A stretch of 60,792 nucleotides of DNA from Rhizobium alarense (lineage in GTDB: Bacteria; Pseudomonadota; Alphaproteobacteria; Rhizobiales; Rhizobiaceae), in NCBI RefSeq assembly GCF_021555155.1, contig NZ_JAKGBU010000025.1:1-60792 (forward strand), in the 5' to 3' direction. Position 1 is the first letter of the stretch. Each line of letters begins with the position of its first letter. Of the stretch, positions 9,476 to 18,043 are shown piece by piece. Under the pieces are notes generated by a model that searched no databases, was not told the origin of the DNA, and saw only the letters and a list, made by a program, of their open reading frames with translations. Both the position numbers and the translations under genes were made by a program.

Positions 9476-10267
9476 TTACTTTGACGTGGTTTGGTCCCTG
9501 AGCATCGTGACAGAGAGCACGACGAGCACGAAGGATGCGGCGACGATCACGGTGCCGACGGCATTGATCTCGGGCGTGATGCCGCGCCTGAGGGTCGAGT
9601 AGATGTAGATCGGAAGGGTCACGTCGCGACCGGTGAGGAAATAGGTGACCGGGATTTCATCGAAGGACAGCGTGAAGCAGAGCAGCGCCGATCCGATGAT
9701 CGAAGTGCGAATGTTGGGAAGGATCACCCGGTAGAACGTCTCGAAGGGCGTCGCTCCGAGATCCGCCGATGCTTCGAGGAAACGCCGGTTAAGCTTGGCG
9801 AGGCGGGCCATCACCTGGGAAACGACGACGCCAAGCAGCGCTGTCGCATGACCAATTACCACGGCGGTGAGGCTTTGAGGGATGCCGATCTGCTTGTAGA
9901 AGTTCAACATCGCAATCCCCGTCACGATGCCCGGCAGGCTGAGCGGTAGCAGGATAGCGTTGCGAAAAAGGCCCTTGCCCGGGAAGCTGTAACGATCGAG
10001 CGCCAGCGCCGCCGTGACGCCGATCACCACGCTGAGGAGCGTCGCGAAGCTCGCCACGATCAGGCTGTTGCCAAGCGCCGTCAGCATCTGGTTGTTCGCC
10101 AGGAATTGTTGGTACCAGCGTAGCGTAAAACCCGACAGCGGAAAGGAGGTCACCGAGCTGTCATTGAATGAAAACAGCACGAGGATGACAATCGGCACGT
10201 AAAGGAAAGCCAGCACCAGCAGGCTCAAGCCTACCAGTCCGCGCTGCCACCATTGAAGAGAAGCCAT
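9476..10267 (-). CDS. potC: Polyamine-type ABC transporter permease (PotC-like)
   Basis: 263 aa inner-membrane permease of the binding-protein-dependent transport family. Six hydrophobic segments can be made out, starting at LSLLVLAFLYVPIVILVLFSF, a standard PotC/YdcV opening. The cytoplasmic EAA loop (EASADLGATPFETFYRVILPNI) docks the ATPase. It follows the PotB-like gene by 12 bases in the same direction and precedes the aldehyde dehydrogenase. With the ATPase and binding protein upstream it makes a complete importer. The exact substrate (putrescine, cadaverine, spermidine or an omega-amino acid) is not readable from the permease. Confidence 0.87.
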   Translation of the reverse strand: MASLQWWQRGLVGLSLLVLAFLYVPIVILVLFSFNDSSVTSFPLSGFTLRWYQQFLANNQMLTALGNSLIVASFATLLSVVIGVTAALALDRYSFPGKGLFRNAILLPLSLPGIVTGIAMLNFYKQIGIPQSLTAVVIGHATALLGVVVSQVMARLAKLNRRFLEASADLGATPFETFYRVILPNIRTSIIGSALLCFTLSFDEIPVTYFLTGRDVTLPIYIYSTLRRGITPEINAVGTVIVAASFVLVVLSVTMLRDQTTSK

Positions 10268-10279
10268 GGTTGCGTCCTC

Positions 10280-11149
10280 CTAGTTCATGTCGATGTGGTC
10301 TCGCCGGTCGAACCGGCTGGAGACGGTGAGAACGGCGAGCACGAGGATCAGCACGAGCGTTGCGAGCGCCGAACCGAGCGGCCAGTTGAGCGCTGCGCCG
10401 AACTGGCTCTGAAGCAGGTTGGCAACCATGGTGCCATCAGGCCCGCCAACGAGCACAGGAGCAACGAAATCTCCAAAGGCGAGGCAAAAGGTCAGTGTCG
10501 CGCCGGCCGTGAGACCGCCCAGGGACAACGGAAAGATCACCCTCCAAAAGGTCATGAAGGGGCCGACGCCGAGGTCTTCTGAAGCTTCAATCAACGCCTT
10601 TGGAATGTTGTCGAGCACGGTGAAGAGGGGCATCACCATGAACGGAACAAAGATGTAGACCAGAGTGATCACCATCGAGGCCTGGTTGTACAGGAACAGC
10701 GACAATGGCTCATCGATGAGGCCCAGGGTCAGGAGCAGGGAATTGAGCGCTCCGTTTGTTCCCAAGATGATTTTCCAGGTGTAAGCGCGCAGGAGATATG
10801 ACACCCAGAGCGGGACGATGACGGACATGTAGAGAAGGTTTCGCCACTTCTGGGACTTGACCGTGAAGACCAGGAAATAGGCGAGCGGGTAACCAAGCAG
10901 GATCGCTCCAAGCGTGACGAGCACAGCGATCTTGAGGGTGCGCAGGATGACGGTGATGTATTGGGGATCGCTGAACAGTTGGGCGAAATTGCCCCACTGA
11001 AAATCAGGAACGAAAAGTGGGAATTGGCGGGTCCAGAAGCTGACGGCGATCATGACCGCGTAGGGGACGATCATGAAAATCAGCGCCCAGCCCAGCGGGA
11101 TGGAAAAGAGGGCTGCGAAGGCTGCCAGGTTCCGGCGGCCGACGATCAT
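10280..11149 (-). CDS. potB: Polyamine-type ABC transporter permease (PotB-like)
   Basis: 289 aa inner-membrane permease. The opening WALIFMIVPYAVMIAVSFWTR and the EAA loop EASEDLGVGPFMTFWRVIFPLSLGG identify the first permease of a PotABCD-type importer. Its ATG overlaps the end of the ATPase gene by four bases, so the two are translationally coupled. It heterodimerises with the PotC-like partner just downstream. Confidence 0.87.
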   Translation of the reverse strand: MIVGRRNLAAFAALFSIPLGWALIFMIVPYAVMIAVSFWTRQFPLFVPDFQWGNFAQLFSDPQYITVILRTLKIAVLVTLGAILLGYPLAYFLVFTVKSQKWRNLLYMSVIVPLWVSYLLRAYTWKIILGTNGALNSLLLTLGLIDEPLSLFLYNQASMVITLVYIFVPFMVMPLFTVLDNIPKALIEASEDLGVGPFMTFWRVIFPLSLGGLTAGATLTFCLAFGDFVAPVLVGGPDGTMVANLLQSQFGAALNWPLGSALATLVLILVLAVLTVSSRFDRRDHIDMN

Positions 11150-12255
11150 GTGCGTGGCTCCGGAGCAAATAGCATCACATCGGCCGGGTCCACGTGGAGG
11201 CCAATGGTCCCTCCAGGCTCGAGCTGACGCCCGGTTCCGGCCGTACGCGGGATATCCGCGAAGATTCGCCCGGCGTCTCCTGCCAAAGCGAGTTCCAGGC
11301 GCACGCGGTCTCCATGGAACAGCGTTTCGACGATTCGAGCCTCCATCGTGTTGGCTCCGGCGAAGACGTCCAGTCTTATCCTCTCGGGTCGGATGCCGGC
11401 GGTGACGACGCCCTGGAGACTGGAGGCTGCAGACGGATTCCCGCCGACACGCCTCAGAAGTGTTCCATCATCGAGCCGAAGAAGATCGAATGCTCCGTCC
11501 CGCCCCTCGTAGCGCGCCGACACCAGGTTGGAGGCGCCGATGAAGTCGGCCACATAAGGCGTGGACGGATCGTCGTAGAGTTCGGTGGGTGCTCCGACCT
11601 GAACGATCTTTCCCTGTTTCATGACGACAATGCGATCGGACAAGGCAAGCGCCTCGGCCTGGTCGTGGGTCACCATCAGGAAGGTGATGCCGAGTTCGCG
11701 GTGGAGCCGCTTGAGTTCGACCTGCATGCCTTCGCGCAATTTCACGTCGAGCGCCGACAGGGGCTCGTCGAGCAGCAGAACGCGCGGTCGGCGCACGATC
11801 GCGCGGGCCATGGCGACGCGTTGTCGCTGCCCCCCGGAAAGGGCCGCCGGAACCCGTTTGCCCATCGTCTCCAGGCCGACCATCTCGAGCGCCTCCTCGA
11901 CGCGGCGCTTCCGCTCCCCCGCTGCCACGGCGCTACCCTTGACGGACAGGCCGTAGGCTATGTTTTCCGCAACCGTCATGTGGGGAAAGAGCGCGTAGTC
12001 CTGGAAGACCGTGTTGACCGGACGACGGTAGGGGGGAGCCCCAGTGACATCCTGTCCGGCGATGGAAACCGTCCCCGAATTGGCATATTCGAACCCGCCG
12101 ATCAGTCTCAGCGTGGTGGTCTTTCCGCATCCGGACGGTCCAAGAAGGGTGACGAATTCGCCTTCACCCACCTCGAGGTTCGTTTCGTGTAGGGCCGTGA
12201 AATGGCCATAGATCTTTGTCACGCCGTTCAGCGTCACGATAGCACGCGAGCTCAT
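11146..12255 (-). CDS. potA: Polyamine-type ABC transporter ATPase (PotA-like)
   Basis: 369 aa. Walker A is GPSGCGKTT, the signature is LSGGQRQRVA and Walker B is VLLLDEPLSALD, followed by MVTHDQAEALALSDR. The C-terminal third is a TOBE domain, as in PotA/PotG, and ends HVDPADVMLFAPEP. It powers uptake through the two permeases encoded next. It is separated from the binding-protein gene by a hairpin at 12289-12311. Confidence 0.9.
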   Translation of the reverse strand: MSSRAIVTLNGVTKIYGHFTALHETNLEVGEGEFVTLLGPSGCGKTTTLRLIGGFEYANSGTVSIAGQDVTGAPPYRRPVNTVFQDYALFPHMTVAENIAYGLSVKGSAVAAGERKRRVEEALEMVGLETMGKRVPAALSGGQRQRVAMARAIVRRPRVLLLDEPLSALDVKLREGMQVELKRLHRELGITFLMVTHDQAEALALSDRIVVMKQGKIVQVGAPTELYDDPSTPYVADFIGASNLVSARYEGRDGAFDLLRLDDGTLLRRVGGNPSAASSLQGVVTAGIRPERIRLDVFAGANTMEARIVETLFHGDRVRLELALAGDAGRIFADIPRTAGTGRQLEPGGTIGLHVDPADVMLFAPEPRT

Positions 12256-12288
12256 GCGTTCTCCGAAATGTCAGATGTAAGAGGAAAG

Positions 12289-12311
12289 GGAGGATGCGCG
12301 TGGCATCCTCC
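12289..12311 (-). terminator. Hairpin between binding protein and ATPase genes
   Basis: Perfect 9-bp inverted repeat (GGAGGATGC/GCATCCTCC) with a 5-base loop, placed just after the binding-protein stop and followed on the minus strand by CTTTCCTCTT. The position suits a partial terminator or a 3' RNA-stabilising hairpin that lets the binding protein be made in excess over the membrane parts. Confidence 0.55.
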
Positions 12312-12325
12312 GACCCAACGGTCGT

Positions 12326-13384
12326 TCAGGGGGCCGCCTTAATCGCGTTCCAGACCTCGAGGTACTTGTCGAGACGCTTCGGCTGCTCCCACATCACGAG
12401 GCTCTTGACGAACTCGACATTGTTGACCTGGCGTTCCTTCTTCATGTCTTCGTTCATGCAGCCTTCCACGGCCTTCGGATTCACCGGGAAATAGCCGGTC
12501 GCCTCTGCAATGCCGCACTGTCCGTCAGCGGATTGCATGAACGAGATGAACTTATACGCGCATTCCGTGTTCGGAGAGTCCTTGGCGATCATCATCGAAT
12601 CCATCCAGCCCTCGGCCTTTTCCTTCGGCGTGAATTCGACAACCTTGAAGCCTTTGTTCAGCGCGTTGACGTCTTTGCTCGTCAGGCCGGTCCAGGCGTT
12701 GGAGACATAGACCTCCTCGTTGGCCATCAGCTCGGTCAGTTCTCCGGCAGACGCCCAGTATTTCCGGATGAGCGGCTTCTGCTCGAGCAATTTTGCCTTG
12801 ACGGCATCCAGTTGCTCGTCCGAGAGATCAAAGACGTTGTCGTAGCCGAGATAGCGAGCAGTCCAGTAGATCGCCGATTTGTCGTCCCACAGAGAGATCT
12901 TCCCCTCGTTCGCCGGATCGAAGAGAACGCCGATGGAATCCGGTGTCGAAGACAGCTTGTCCGGTCGATAGATGAGCGAGACGGAGCCCCAGATCAGCGG
13001 CACCGCCCAGGTCGTGCCTTCAGCCACCACGGCGCTCGCCTTGGAGAATTCCGGGTAGATGCCGTCGAAGCCTTCGACCTTGGTGGTGTCGATGGGATCT
13101 ACGAAGCCCGCCTGGTGCAACATTGGAACGGTATCGAGCGAAGGCGTGATGATGTCGTAGACTCCGCCGCCAGCGGCCAGCTTGGCGGCAAAGTCGTCAT
13201 TGGAGCCGACATAGGACGCCGTGACCTTGCAGCCGGATGCGGCTTCGAACTTCGTGATGAAGCTGTCCGCGGCATAACCTTCCCATGTGAGCACGTTGAG
13301 CTCAGCCGCGCTGGCTGAAGCCATGTGCGGCAGCGCGGATATCGCTGCCAATGCGCCGATTGCGAATCTTCTGATCAGGCTCAT
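12326..13384 (-). CDS. potD: Periplasmic polyamine-binding protein of the ABC importer (PotD/PotF-like)
   Basis: 352 aa, type II periplasmic solute-binding protein. The N-terminus is a Sec signal peptide (MSLIRRFAIGALAAISALPHMASA-SAA). The mature protein opens LNVLTWEGYAADSFITKFE, the hallmark of spermidine/putrescine-binding proteins (COG0687 type), with NDDFAAKLAAGGGVYDIITPS after it. It delivers substrate to the permease pair encoded downstream. It follows the regulator gene by only 24 bases, so regulator and transporter probably share transcription. Confidence 0.88.
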   Translation of the reverse strand: MSLIRRFAIGALAAISALPHMASASAAELNVLTWEGYAADSFITKFEAASGCKVTASYVGSNDDFAAKLAAGGGVYDIITPSLDTVPMLHQAGFVDPIDTTKVEGFDGIYPEFSKASAVVAEGTTWAVPLIWGSVSLIYRPDKLSSTPDSIGVLFDPANEGKISLWDDKSAIYWTARYLGYDNVFDLSDEQLDAVKAKLLEQKPLIRKYWASAGELTELMANEEVYVSNAWTGLTSKDVNALNKGFKVVEFTPKEKAEGWMDSMMIAKDSPNTECAYKFISFMQSADGQCGIAEATGYFPVNPKAVEGCMNEDMKKERQVNNVEFVKSLVMWEQPKRLDKYLEVWNAIKAAP

Positions 13385-13408
13385 GATATAGTTCCCCTGT
13401 ATCGCGTT

Positions 13409-14815
13409 TCATTGTTTGCGCTTCGTCTTGCGGACGAGCGTGGCGATGTCGATTCCGAGCGCCTTGGCGGCACTTCGTTTGCTTCCATTCTCTGCGATGG
13501 ATTTTTCCAGGATCCAGGTCTCGAATTCCTGGACGAGGTTTTTCAAGCTGGCCCGCACAGGCACAGAGGGTGCCGGCACCTCCAGATGCTCGGGCTCGGC
13601 GCTCGTGGAGGCGAGCACGGGCGCCATGAAGTGTTCGGGAAGGGCGACATCCTCGGCGGAGGCCACGGCATGCTCCAGGATGTTTGACAGCTCTCGCAAG
13701 TTTCCGGGATAGGAGTGCGTCAGGAGCAGATCTGTGAATTCCGGAGACAGCCGAAGCTGAGGCTTCCGTCCAAGATTGATGCGACGGAGCATCTGGTCGG
13801 CAACAGCCCTCACGAGATCGGGCTCTTCGCGCAAAGGGGGGAGTGGAATGGTGACGACCGCGATGCGGTAGAAGAGATCCGGTCGGAATGCACCCTCGGT
13901 GATCTTGCTCCCCAGGTCGAGGTTCGTGGATGTAATGAGCCGGAAGCGGGCGCGCCGTCGTTGCATCGATCCCACCCTGCTGAAGGTCTGGGTCTCCAGA
14001 AAGGACACGAGCTTCATTTGAGACGTGACGGACAGATCGGTGACCTGGTCCAGAAACAATATTCCCCCGTCGGCGGCTTCGATGAAACCGAGCTTTCCGC
14101 GCGTGGATTGGTCCAGCGGCGAGCCAGGCTCGATCCCGAACATCTCCACATCGAACTGCTCGTCGGCGAGCATGCCACAGTTGACATGGACGAACGGCAC
14201 GGCACCGGCTTTGTCGGAGCGCCCGATGTGCCTGGCGAATTCGGTCTTGCCCGTTCCGGTCTCGCCTGTCAGCAGGATTGCACTCCCGCGTTCCAGTGCC
14301 ATCTCGGCCTTGCGTGCCAGCCCCTGCAGCCGCGGCGTCATGTGGTAGGCAGTCCTTGTTGCGGCGTCTCCCGTCTCCGCCTCAAACCGAAACCGCTCCA
14401 GGCCTTCGTTCGGCCGATGTTGTCGGTTCGCCTCTCGCATCGTGAGCAGCGCGCCGTAGGCCCCCCCTTCCTGGTTTCGCAGGATGCTGAGCGACGCGAA
14501 CACGTTTCTCTGCGAGTTGAGCGCGCCCGAGACCTCCGTCCGCTTCAGTTGATGGAGGGCGGCGGCAAGCTTCTGGATGACCGGGCCGGCGGTCTTGGCA
14601 TGCTTCGCCAGTTCGGTTCCGACAAGGTCCGCGCGTGCAAGGTTGAGGAGCAGCTCCAGTTTGCCGTTGACGAGCTTGACCGTGCCATCGGTTTCCAGGA
14701 AAGCCGCGCCATCGGGCAGAGCCTCGAGAAAGCCGCGAAACTGCGGATCGTCGACGAAGCCGGGACGAAGCCCCCGCGGCGCGAATGCATTTATGTCGTT
14801 GGCATAGAACTTCAC
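13409..14815 (-). CDS. NtrC-family AAA+ regulator lacking the GAFTGA loop
   Basis: 468 aa. An N-terminal PAS-like sensor segment (about 20-135) is followed by an AAA+ domain of the sigma-54 activator family and a C-terminal Fis-type helix-turn-helix (NGSKRSAAKALGIDIATLVRK). Walker A is intact (GETGTGKT, residues 184-191). The sigma-54 contact loop, normally GAFTGA, reads GSPLDQ (231-236), and Walker B reads GGILFLDQ, with Gln at 257 where these ATPases have catalytic Glu. It may thus regulate without classic sigma-54 remodelling, as TyrR-like members do. Its ATG overlaps the PAS gene upstream, and it probably controls the catabolic cluster. Confidence 0.85.
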   Translation of the reverse strand: MKFYANDINAFAPRGLRPGFVDDPQFRGFLEALPDGAAFLETDGTVKLVNGKLELLLNLARADLVGTELAKHAKTAGPVIQKLAAALHQLKRTEVSGALNSQRNVFASLSILRNQEGGAYGALLTMREANRQHRPNEGLERFRFEAETGDAATRTAYHMTPRLQGLARKAEMALERGSAILLTGETGTGKTEFARHIGRSDKAGAVPFVHVNCGMLADEQFDVEMFGIEPGSPLDQSTRGKLGFIEAADGGILFLDQVTDLSVTSQMKLVSFLETQTFSRVGSMQRRRARFRLITSTNLDLGSKITEGAFRPDLFYRIAVVTIPLPPLREEPDLVRAVADQMLRRINLGRKPQLRLSPEFTDLLLTHSYPGNLRELSNILEHAVASAEDVALPEHFMAPVLASTSAEPEHLEVPAPSVPVRASLKNLVQEFETWILEKSIAENGSKRSAAKALGIDIATLVRKTKRKQ

Positions 14816-15984
14816 GACAGCGCCTCCTCAGCAACCGGGCGCGACCTTCTTTTCGACTTTTTCCGGGCCGTCAGGACGTATTGGCGCATTTCTCCCTCGA
14901 TACGCGCCGCCCTGAAGCGCCAGTTGTTCCGACCGTCATCCGCCGAGATGATGATGAGGTCGCATTCGCTTCCAGCGGACTCCTCCTCCGCAAGCGCTGC
15001 CTGCCGCAGCCTCTCGACGGCGTTGCGCGTCTCCACGAATTGCTGGAGCGGCCGTCCGAGCATCTGATCGACGGGGCGGCCCCATGCGGTTTCGGCAGCG
15101 GGGTTGGCGGCCAGCAACAGTCCGTCCTCCGACATGACCAGGATCGGGTCTGGCGCGGCGCTGAGAATGTCGAGCATGGTCTCGGCGCGGTCGTAAAGCT
15201 GCTGTTCGCGCTTCTTGTGCATCCCGACATCGCGCGTCGTGCCCCAGAGGCGGATCAGGAAGCCGTCCCTGATGGCCGCGCGGAAGTCGTTCTCCACCAG
15301 CATCTCGCTTCCGTCATGGCGCCGGTCCACCGCTTGCGCATGGTCGAGGCGATAGTTCGACCGGACGAGGTCGCGTATCATCTGCCGGTTGATCTCGGTT
15401 GCGGGGAAATAGCGGGATACCGGCTGCGTGTTGAAATCCAGCTCTTCCGGCAGCCGGTAGAGGCGGGCCATGGCTTCGTTGCAAGCCCGCCACCGGCTCC
15501 GGTTCTTGAAGATCTGCTCGACGATTTCCTCTTGTGCCAGGGATGTGTCGACAGGCTCGAGAAACTCGATGCACCAGCAGGCGTCGGTGGCGGCTCCGAT
15601 CATCTGCGACAGGATTTCGACCCGCTCCACCAATTCTGCGCCAATACCGAGCACTGCCGGCGTCAGCGGCTGCTTAACGACCGCAAGACCGTTCAGCCCG
15701 TCCACGAAGGCGCTCGCCACCATCGGCATTTCGCCATGGGTCCCGGAGTTCATCCACACGGGAAAGCTCCGATCGGCGGCCCGTTCCCCGCAGGCGACGG
15801 CGCGTATGAGGGCAGCGGATTCGCCGCTATAGACGCTTTCGAGCGGCGTGCCGATTACCGCTCGAGGGTCGATGGCCAGCTCCTTGGCTTCCCGATCGTT
15901 GACGCGGCAGACGCGGCCTTCGACATCGATCCAGTCGATGAGAAGGCTGTCCATGTCAAAGGCCGTATTCATTCGTTCGTTCAT
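14812..15984 (-). CDS. PAS-domain sensor protein without an output domain
   Basis: 390 aa soluble protein. Two or three PAS-like modules can be read: an N-terminal one (IDWIDVEGRVCRVNDREAKEL), a central one (CNEAMARLYRLPEEL, then RRHDGSEMLVENDFRAAIRDG) and a C-terminal one (MLDILSAAPDPILVMSEDG, AANPAAETAWGRPVDQMLGR). No histidine kinase, cyclase or DNA-binding domain follows; the protein ends in a basic tail. Its stop overlaps the start of the NtrC-like gene (ATGA), which suggests that the two products act together, the PAS protein sensing and the AAA+ protein answering. The signal is unknown. Confidence 0.8.
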   Translation of the reverse strand: MNERMNTAFDMDSLLIDWIDVEGRVCRVNDREAKELAIDPRAVIGTPLESVYSGESAALIRAVACGERAADRSFPVWMNSGTHGEMPMVASAFVDGLNGLAVVKQPLTPAVLGIGAELVERVEILSQMIGAATDACWCIEFLEPVDTSLAQEEIVEQIFKNRSRWRACNEAMARLYRLPEELDFNTQPVSRYFPATEINRQMIRDLVRSNYRLDHAQAVDRRHDGSEMLVENDFRAAIRDGFLIRLWGTTRDVGMHKKREQQLYDRAETMLDILSAAPDPILVMSEDGLLLAANPAAETAWGRPVDQMLGRPLQQFVETRNAVERLRQAALAEEESAGSECDLIIISADDGRNNWRFRAARIEGEMRQYVLTARKKSKRRSRPVAEEALS

Positions 15985-16363
15985 ACCGAGGGTCCCTAGC
16001 AGTAGCTCCAGCCATGCGAAGACTGACTGCGAAAACGCAGCAATCCAGCCACAGGCGGTGTGAATTACAACGGCCTAATGGAATCGGCCGAGAAAATTTT
16101 AAGAATCCTTGCAGAATGTATGCAGATCTGCAGCAATGTGATGCGGTCTTGCCGATTATGGGGCGCGCTTACGTTATTTTCACGTGAGCGCTGGAGTGAT
16201 GGGAGCAATCCACCGCTCGGAAATGCCCGTGGCAGACATCCAACGCTCCGGCGTTTCGAGCCGCTCCCATTTCCCCTACATGGCCGGGTGGTTCCATGCC
16301 GGCAGGTGAAAAGCCTTCAGCGGCTCAGCGAACCGTTTCGTCAGGCCAGTTCCCCCGCTGAGG
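15985..16363. other. Intergenic stretch upstream of the PAS/regulator operon
   Basis: No credible gene. It should hold the promoter for the leftward PAS-regulator-transporter run. It includes a perfect TGCAGATCTGCA palindrome at 16121-16132, which is the core of a TraR box without the usual flanking bases, inside an AT-rich stretch (AAAATTTTAAGAATCC). Confidence 0.5.
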
Positions 16364-17296
16364 TCACGCGCCGGTGCTGGCGCCCTCCGCAGGCTTGCCC
16401 TCACGTGAAAGCCTTGCGCGGACCTCGGCGGTAAGCCACCTCGCGGCAGGTCCCGGCGGGTTGGCGGCATTGTGAATCGCGTAGATCGGGTACTCGCCCT
16501 GGTCGAAAGCGGGAAACTCAAGACGGACAAGTCGGCCATTGGCGATGTCGTCCTTGACCAGGGATGCCGGAAGGCCGCCCCAGCCCAATCCGCCGCGGAT
16601 AAACAGATGCTTCGTCGCGTTGTCGCTGACCCTCCAGGTCTTGAGGGAGAACACGTTGAAGTCCCGTCCCTTCGTCAGCCCCGAGGCGTCGTATACGACG
16701 AGCTGCGTCTCGTCCCTGACGTCGGCAAAGCTGATTGTCCGGCCCAGCATTCCAAGGGGATGATCCGGGGCTGCGACGGGAATCATCGCCGAATGGCCGA
16801 TCCGTTCGGAAACGATCTGATTGTTTCCCGTCGCCATGGAACCGCCGAAGCCGACGGCCGCCCTCCCGTTAATGACCGCATCCATCACGATCCCGAGCGT
16901 GCCGACCGTGACATTCAAGGACACGGTCGGGTACCGGTTTCGGAAGGCACGCAGCACATCGACAACGATGTCCGAAGGCACGGCGCTGCTGATGGCAATG
17001 CGCACCTCTCCCTCAAGACCGTTATTCAGCGCCTTCACGCGCGCCCGCATCAGGTCGAGATCGCCAAGCAGCCGGCGCGCATCCTCGAGGATGGACCTGC
17101 CAGCCTCCGTAAGCTGGGGCCGTTTCGTCGCGGAACGGCAGAAGAGCGCCACTCCGAGCTGCGCCTCGAGATTGGCGATCGTATAGCTGACGACCGATTG
17201 CGTGCGATTGAGCGCGCGGGACGCGGCCGAGAAACTGCCTTTCTCCACCACGGTAAGGAATACCTGAAACTGATCCAAGGTCGGATGGGGCTGCAT
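16364..17296 (-). CDS. LysR-family transcriptional regulator
   Basis: 310 aa. The N-terminal winged helix-turn-helix is clear (LDQFQVFLTVVEKGSFSAASRALNRTQSVVSYTIANLEAQLGVALF), with the usual effector-binding domain after residue 90. It is divergent from the azoreductase-DoxX-GST gene set, the classic LysR layout, so it probably regulates those genes and itself. A T-N11-A palindrome at 17302-17316 lies directly in front of its start codon. The inducer is unknown; electrophiles or quinones would fit the target genes. Confidence 0.88.
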   Translation of the reverse strand: MQPHPTLDQFQVFLTVVEKGSFSAASRALNRTQSVVSYTIANLEAQLGVALFCRSATKRPQLTEAGRSILEDARRLLGDLDLMRARVKALNNGLEGEVRIAISSAVPSDIVVDVLRAFRNRYPTVSLNVTVGTLGIVMDAVINGRAAVGFGGSMATGNNQIVSERIGHSAMIPVAAPDHPLGMLGRTISFADVRDETQLVVYDASGLTKGRDFNVFSLKTWRVSDNATKHLFIRGGLGWGGLPASLVKDDIANGRLVRLEFPAFDQGEYPIYAIHNAANPPGPAARWLTAEVRARLSREGKPAEGASTGA

Positions 17297-17301
17297 ATTT
17301 C

Positions 17302-17316
17302 ATCGATCCTATCGAT
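17302..17316. promoter_or_regulatory. Candidate LysR operator
   Basis: ATCGATCCTATCGAT, a near-perfect dyad containing the T-N11-A LysR signature, sits 6 bases upstream of the lysR ATG and about 95 bases before azoR. The site fits autorepression of lysR and activation of the divergent azoR operon. Prediction only. Confidence 0.5.
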
Positions 17317-17409
17317 ATGTTTGTTCGAATTTATCGCAGTTTTCGCGATGATGTTCCAGCTTTATGTCTTCGACAAACCACGTGTTGAATTCTTTCGGAA
17401 GGGAAATAC

Positions 17410-18018
17410 ATGCCGTCCATCCTGCTTCTCACCACCAGCCCGCGCCCCGGCTCCTTCTCGACCCAGATCTCCGTCGAGCTCGCCGAGCGGCTGCGGGCGG
17501 CCAACCCTGCCAGCGCGCTTGTTCACCGTGACCTCGCCGCCAACCCGTTGCCACATATGGACAGCGGCTTCACGGCCGGAATCCACAAACCCGCCGGAGC
17601 CCTGAGCGCTGCGGAAGCCGCTGCAATCCGAATGTCGGATGAACTGGTGGCAGAGATTCTGGCGGCGGATACGCTGGTGATCGGCACCGCCTTCATCAAC
17701 TTCAACATCACCTCGAACCTGAAATCCTGGATCGACTATATCGGCCGGGCAGGCAAGACCTTCAGATACACCGCTAGCGGCCCCGAGGGGATGGTCAAAG
17801 GCAAGAAGGCTTACATCGTGTTGGCCTCGGGCGGGATCTACTCCGAAGGCCCGGCGGCGGCGCTTGATCATGCCACGCCATACCTGAGGTCGGTTCTTGC
17901 CTTCATCGGCATCACGGATGTCGAGGTGATCCGTGTCGAAGGTGTGAACCGCGGCCCCGATGGCGCCGCAAATGCCGTTACCGCCGCGCGGGCGCAGATC
18001 GCTCGGATCGCCGCCTGA
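17410..18018 (+). CDS. azoR: FMN-dependent NADH-azoreductase
   Basis: 202 aa flavodoxin-like oxidoreductase of the AzoR/AcpD family. It opens PSILLLTTSPRPGSFSTQISVELAERL (FMN phosphate loop), with PLPHMDSGF and INFNITSNLKSWIDYIGRAGKTFRYT, all typical of AzoR. It reduces quinones or azo compounds with NAD(P)H in the cytoplasm. A GGAAGGGAAATAC ribosome site precedes the ATG. It is first of three rightward genes (azoR, doxX-like, GST) next to a divergent LysR gene, which suggests a small electrophile or quinone-stress unit. Confidence 0.88.
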   Translation: MPSILLLTTSPRPGSFSTQISVELAERLRAANPASALVHRDLAANPLPHMDSGFTAGIHKPAGALSAAEAAAIRMSDELVAEILAADTLVIGTAFINFNITSNLKSWIDYIGRAGKTFRYTASGPEGMVKGKKAYIVLASGGIYSEGPAAALDHATPYLRSVLAFIGITDVEVIRVEGVNRGPDGAANAVTAARAQIARIAA

Positions 18019-18043
18019 AGCCACCTTGAAACAGGAGTTTTAC

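Noticed and set aside
13409-14815. Calling this a standard sigma-54 activator and predicting -24/-12 promoters
   Set aside because: GAFTGA is missing and no TGGCAC-N5-TTGC type site with correct spacing was found upstream of the PAS gene.
13715-15067. 450-codon plus-strand frame across the regulator and PAS genes
   Set aside because: Shadow of two well-supported minus-strand genes; no recognisable domain.
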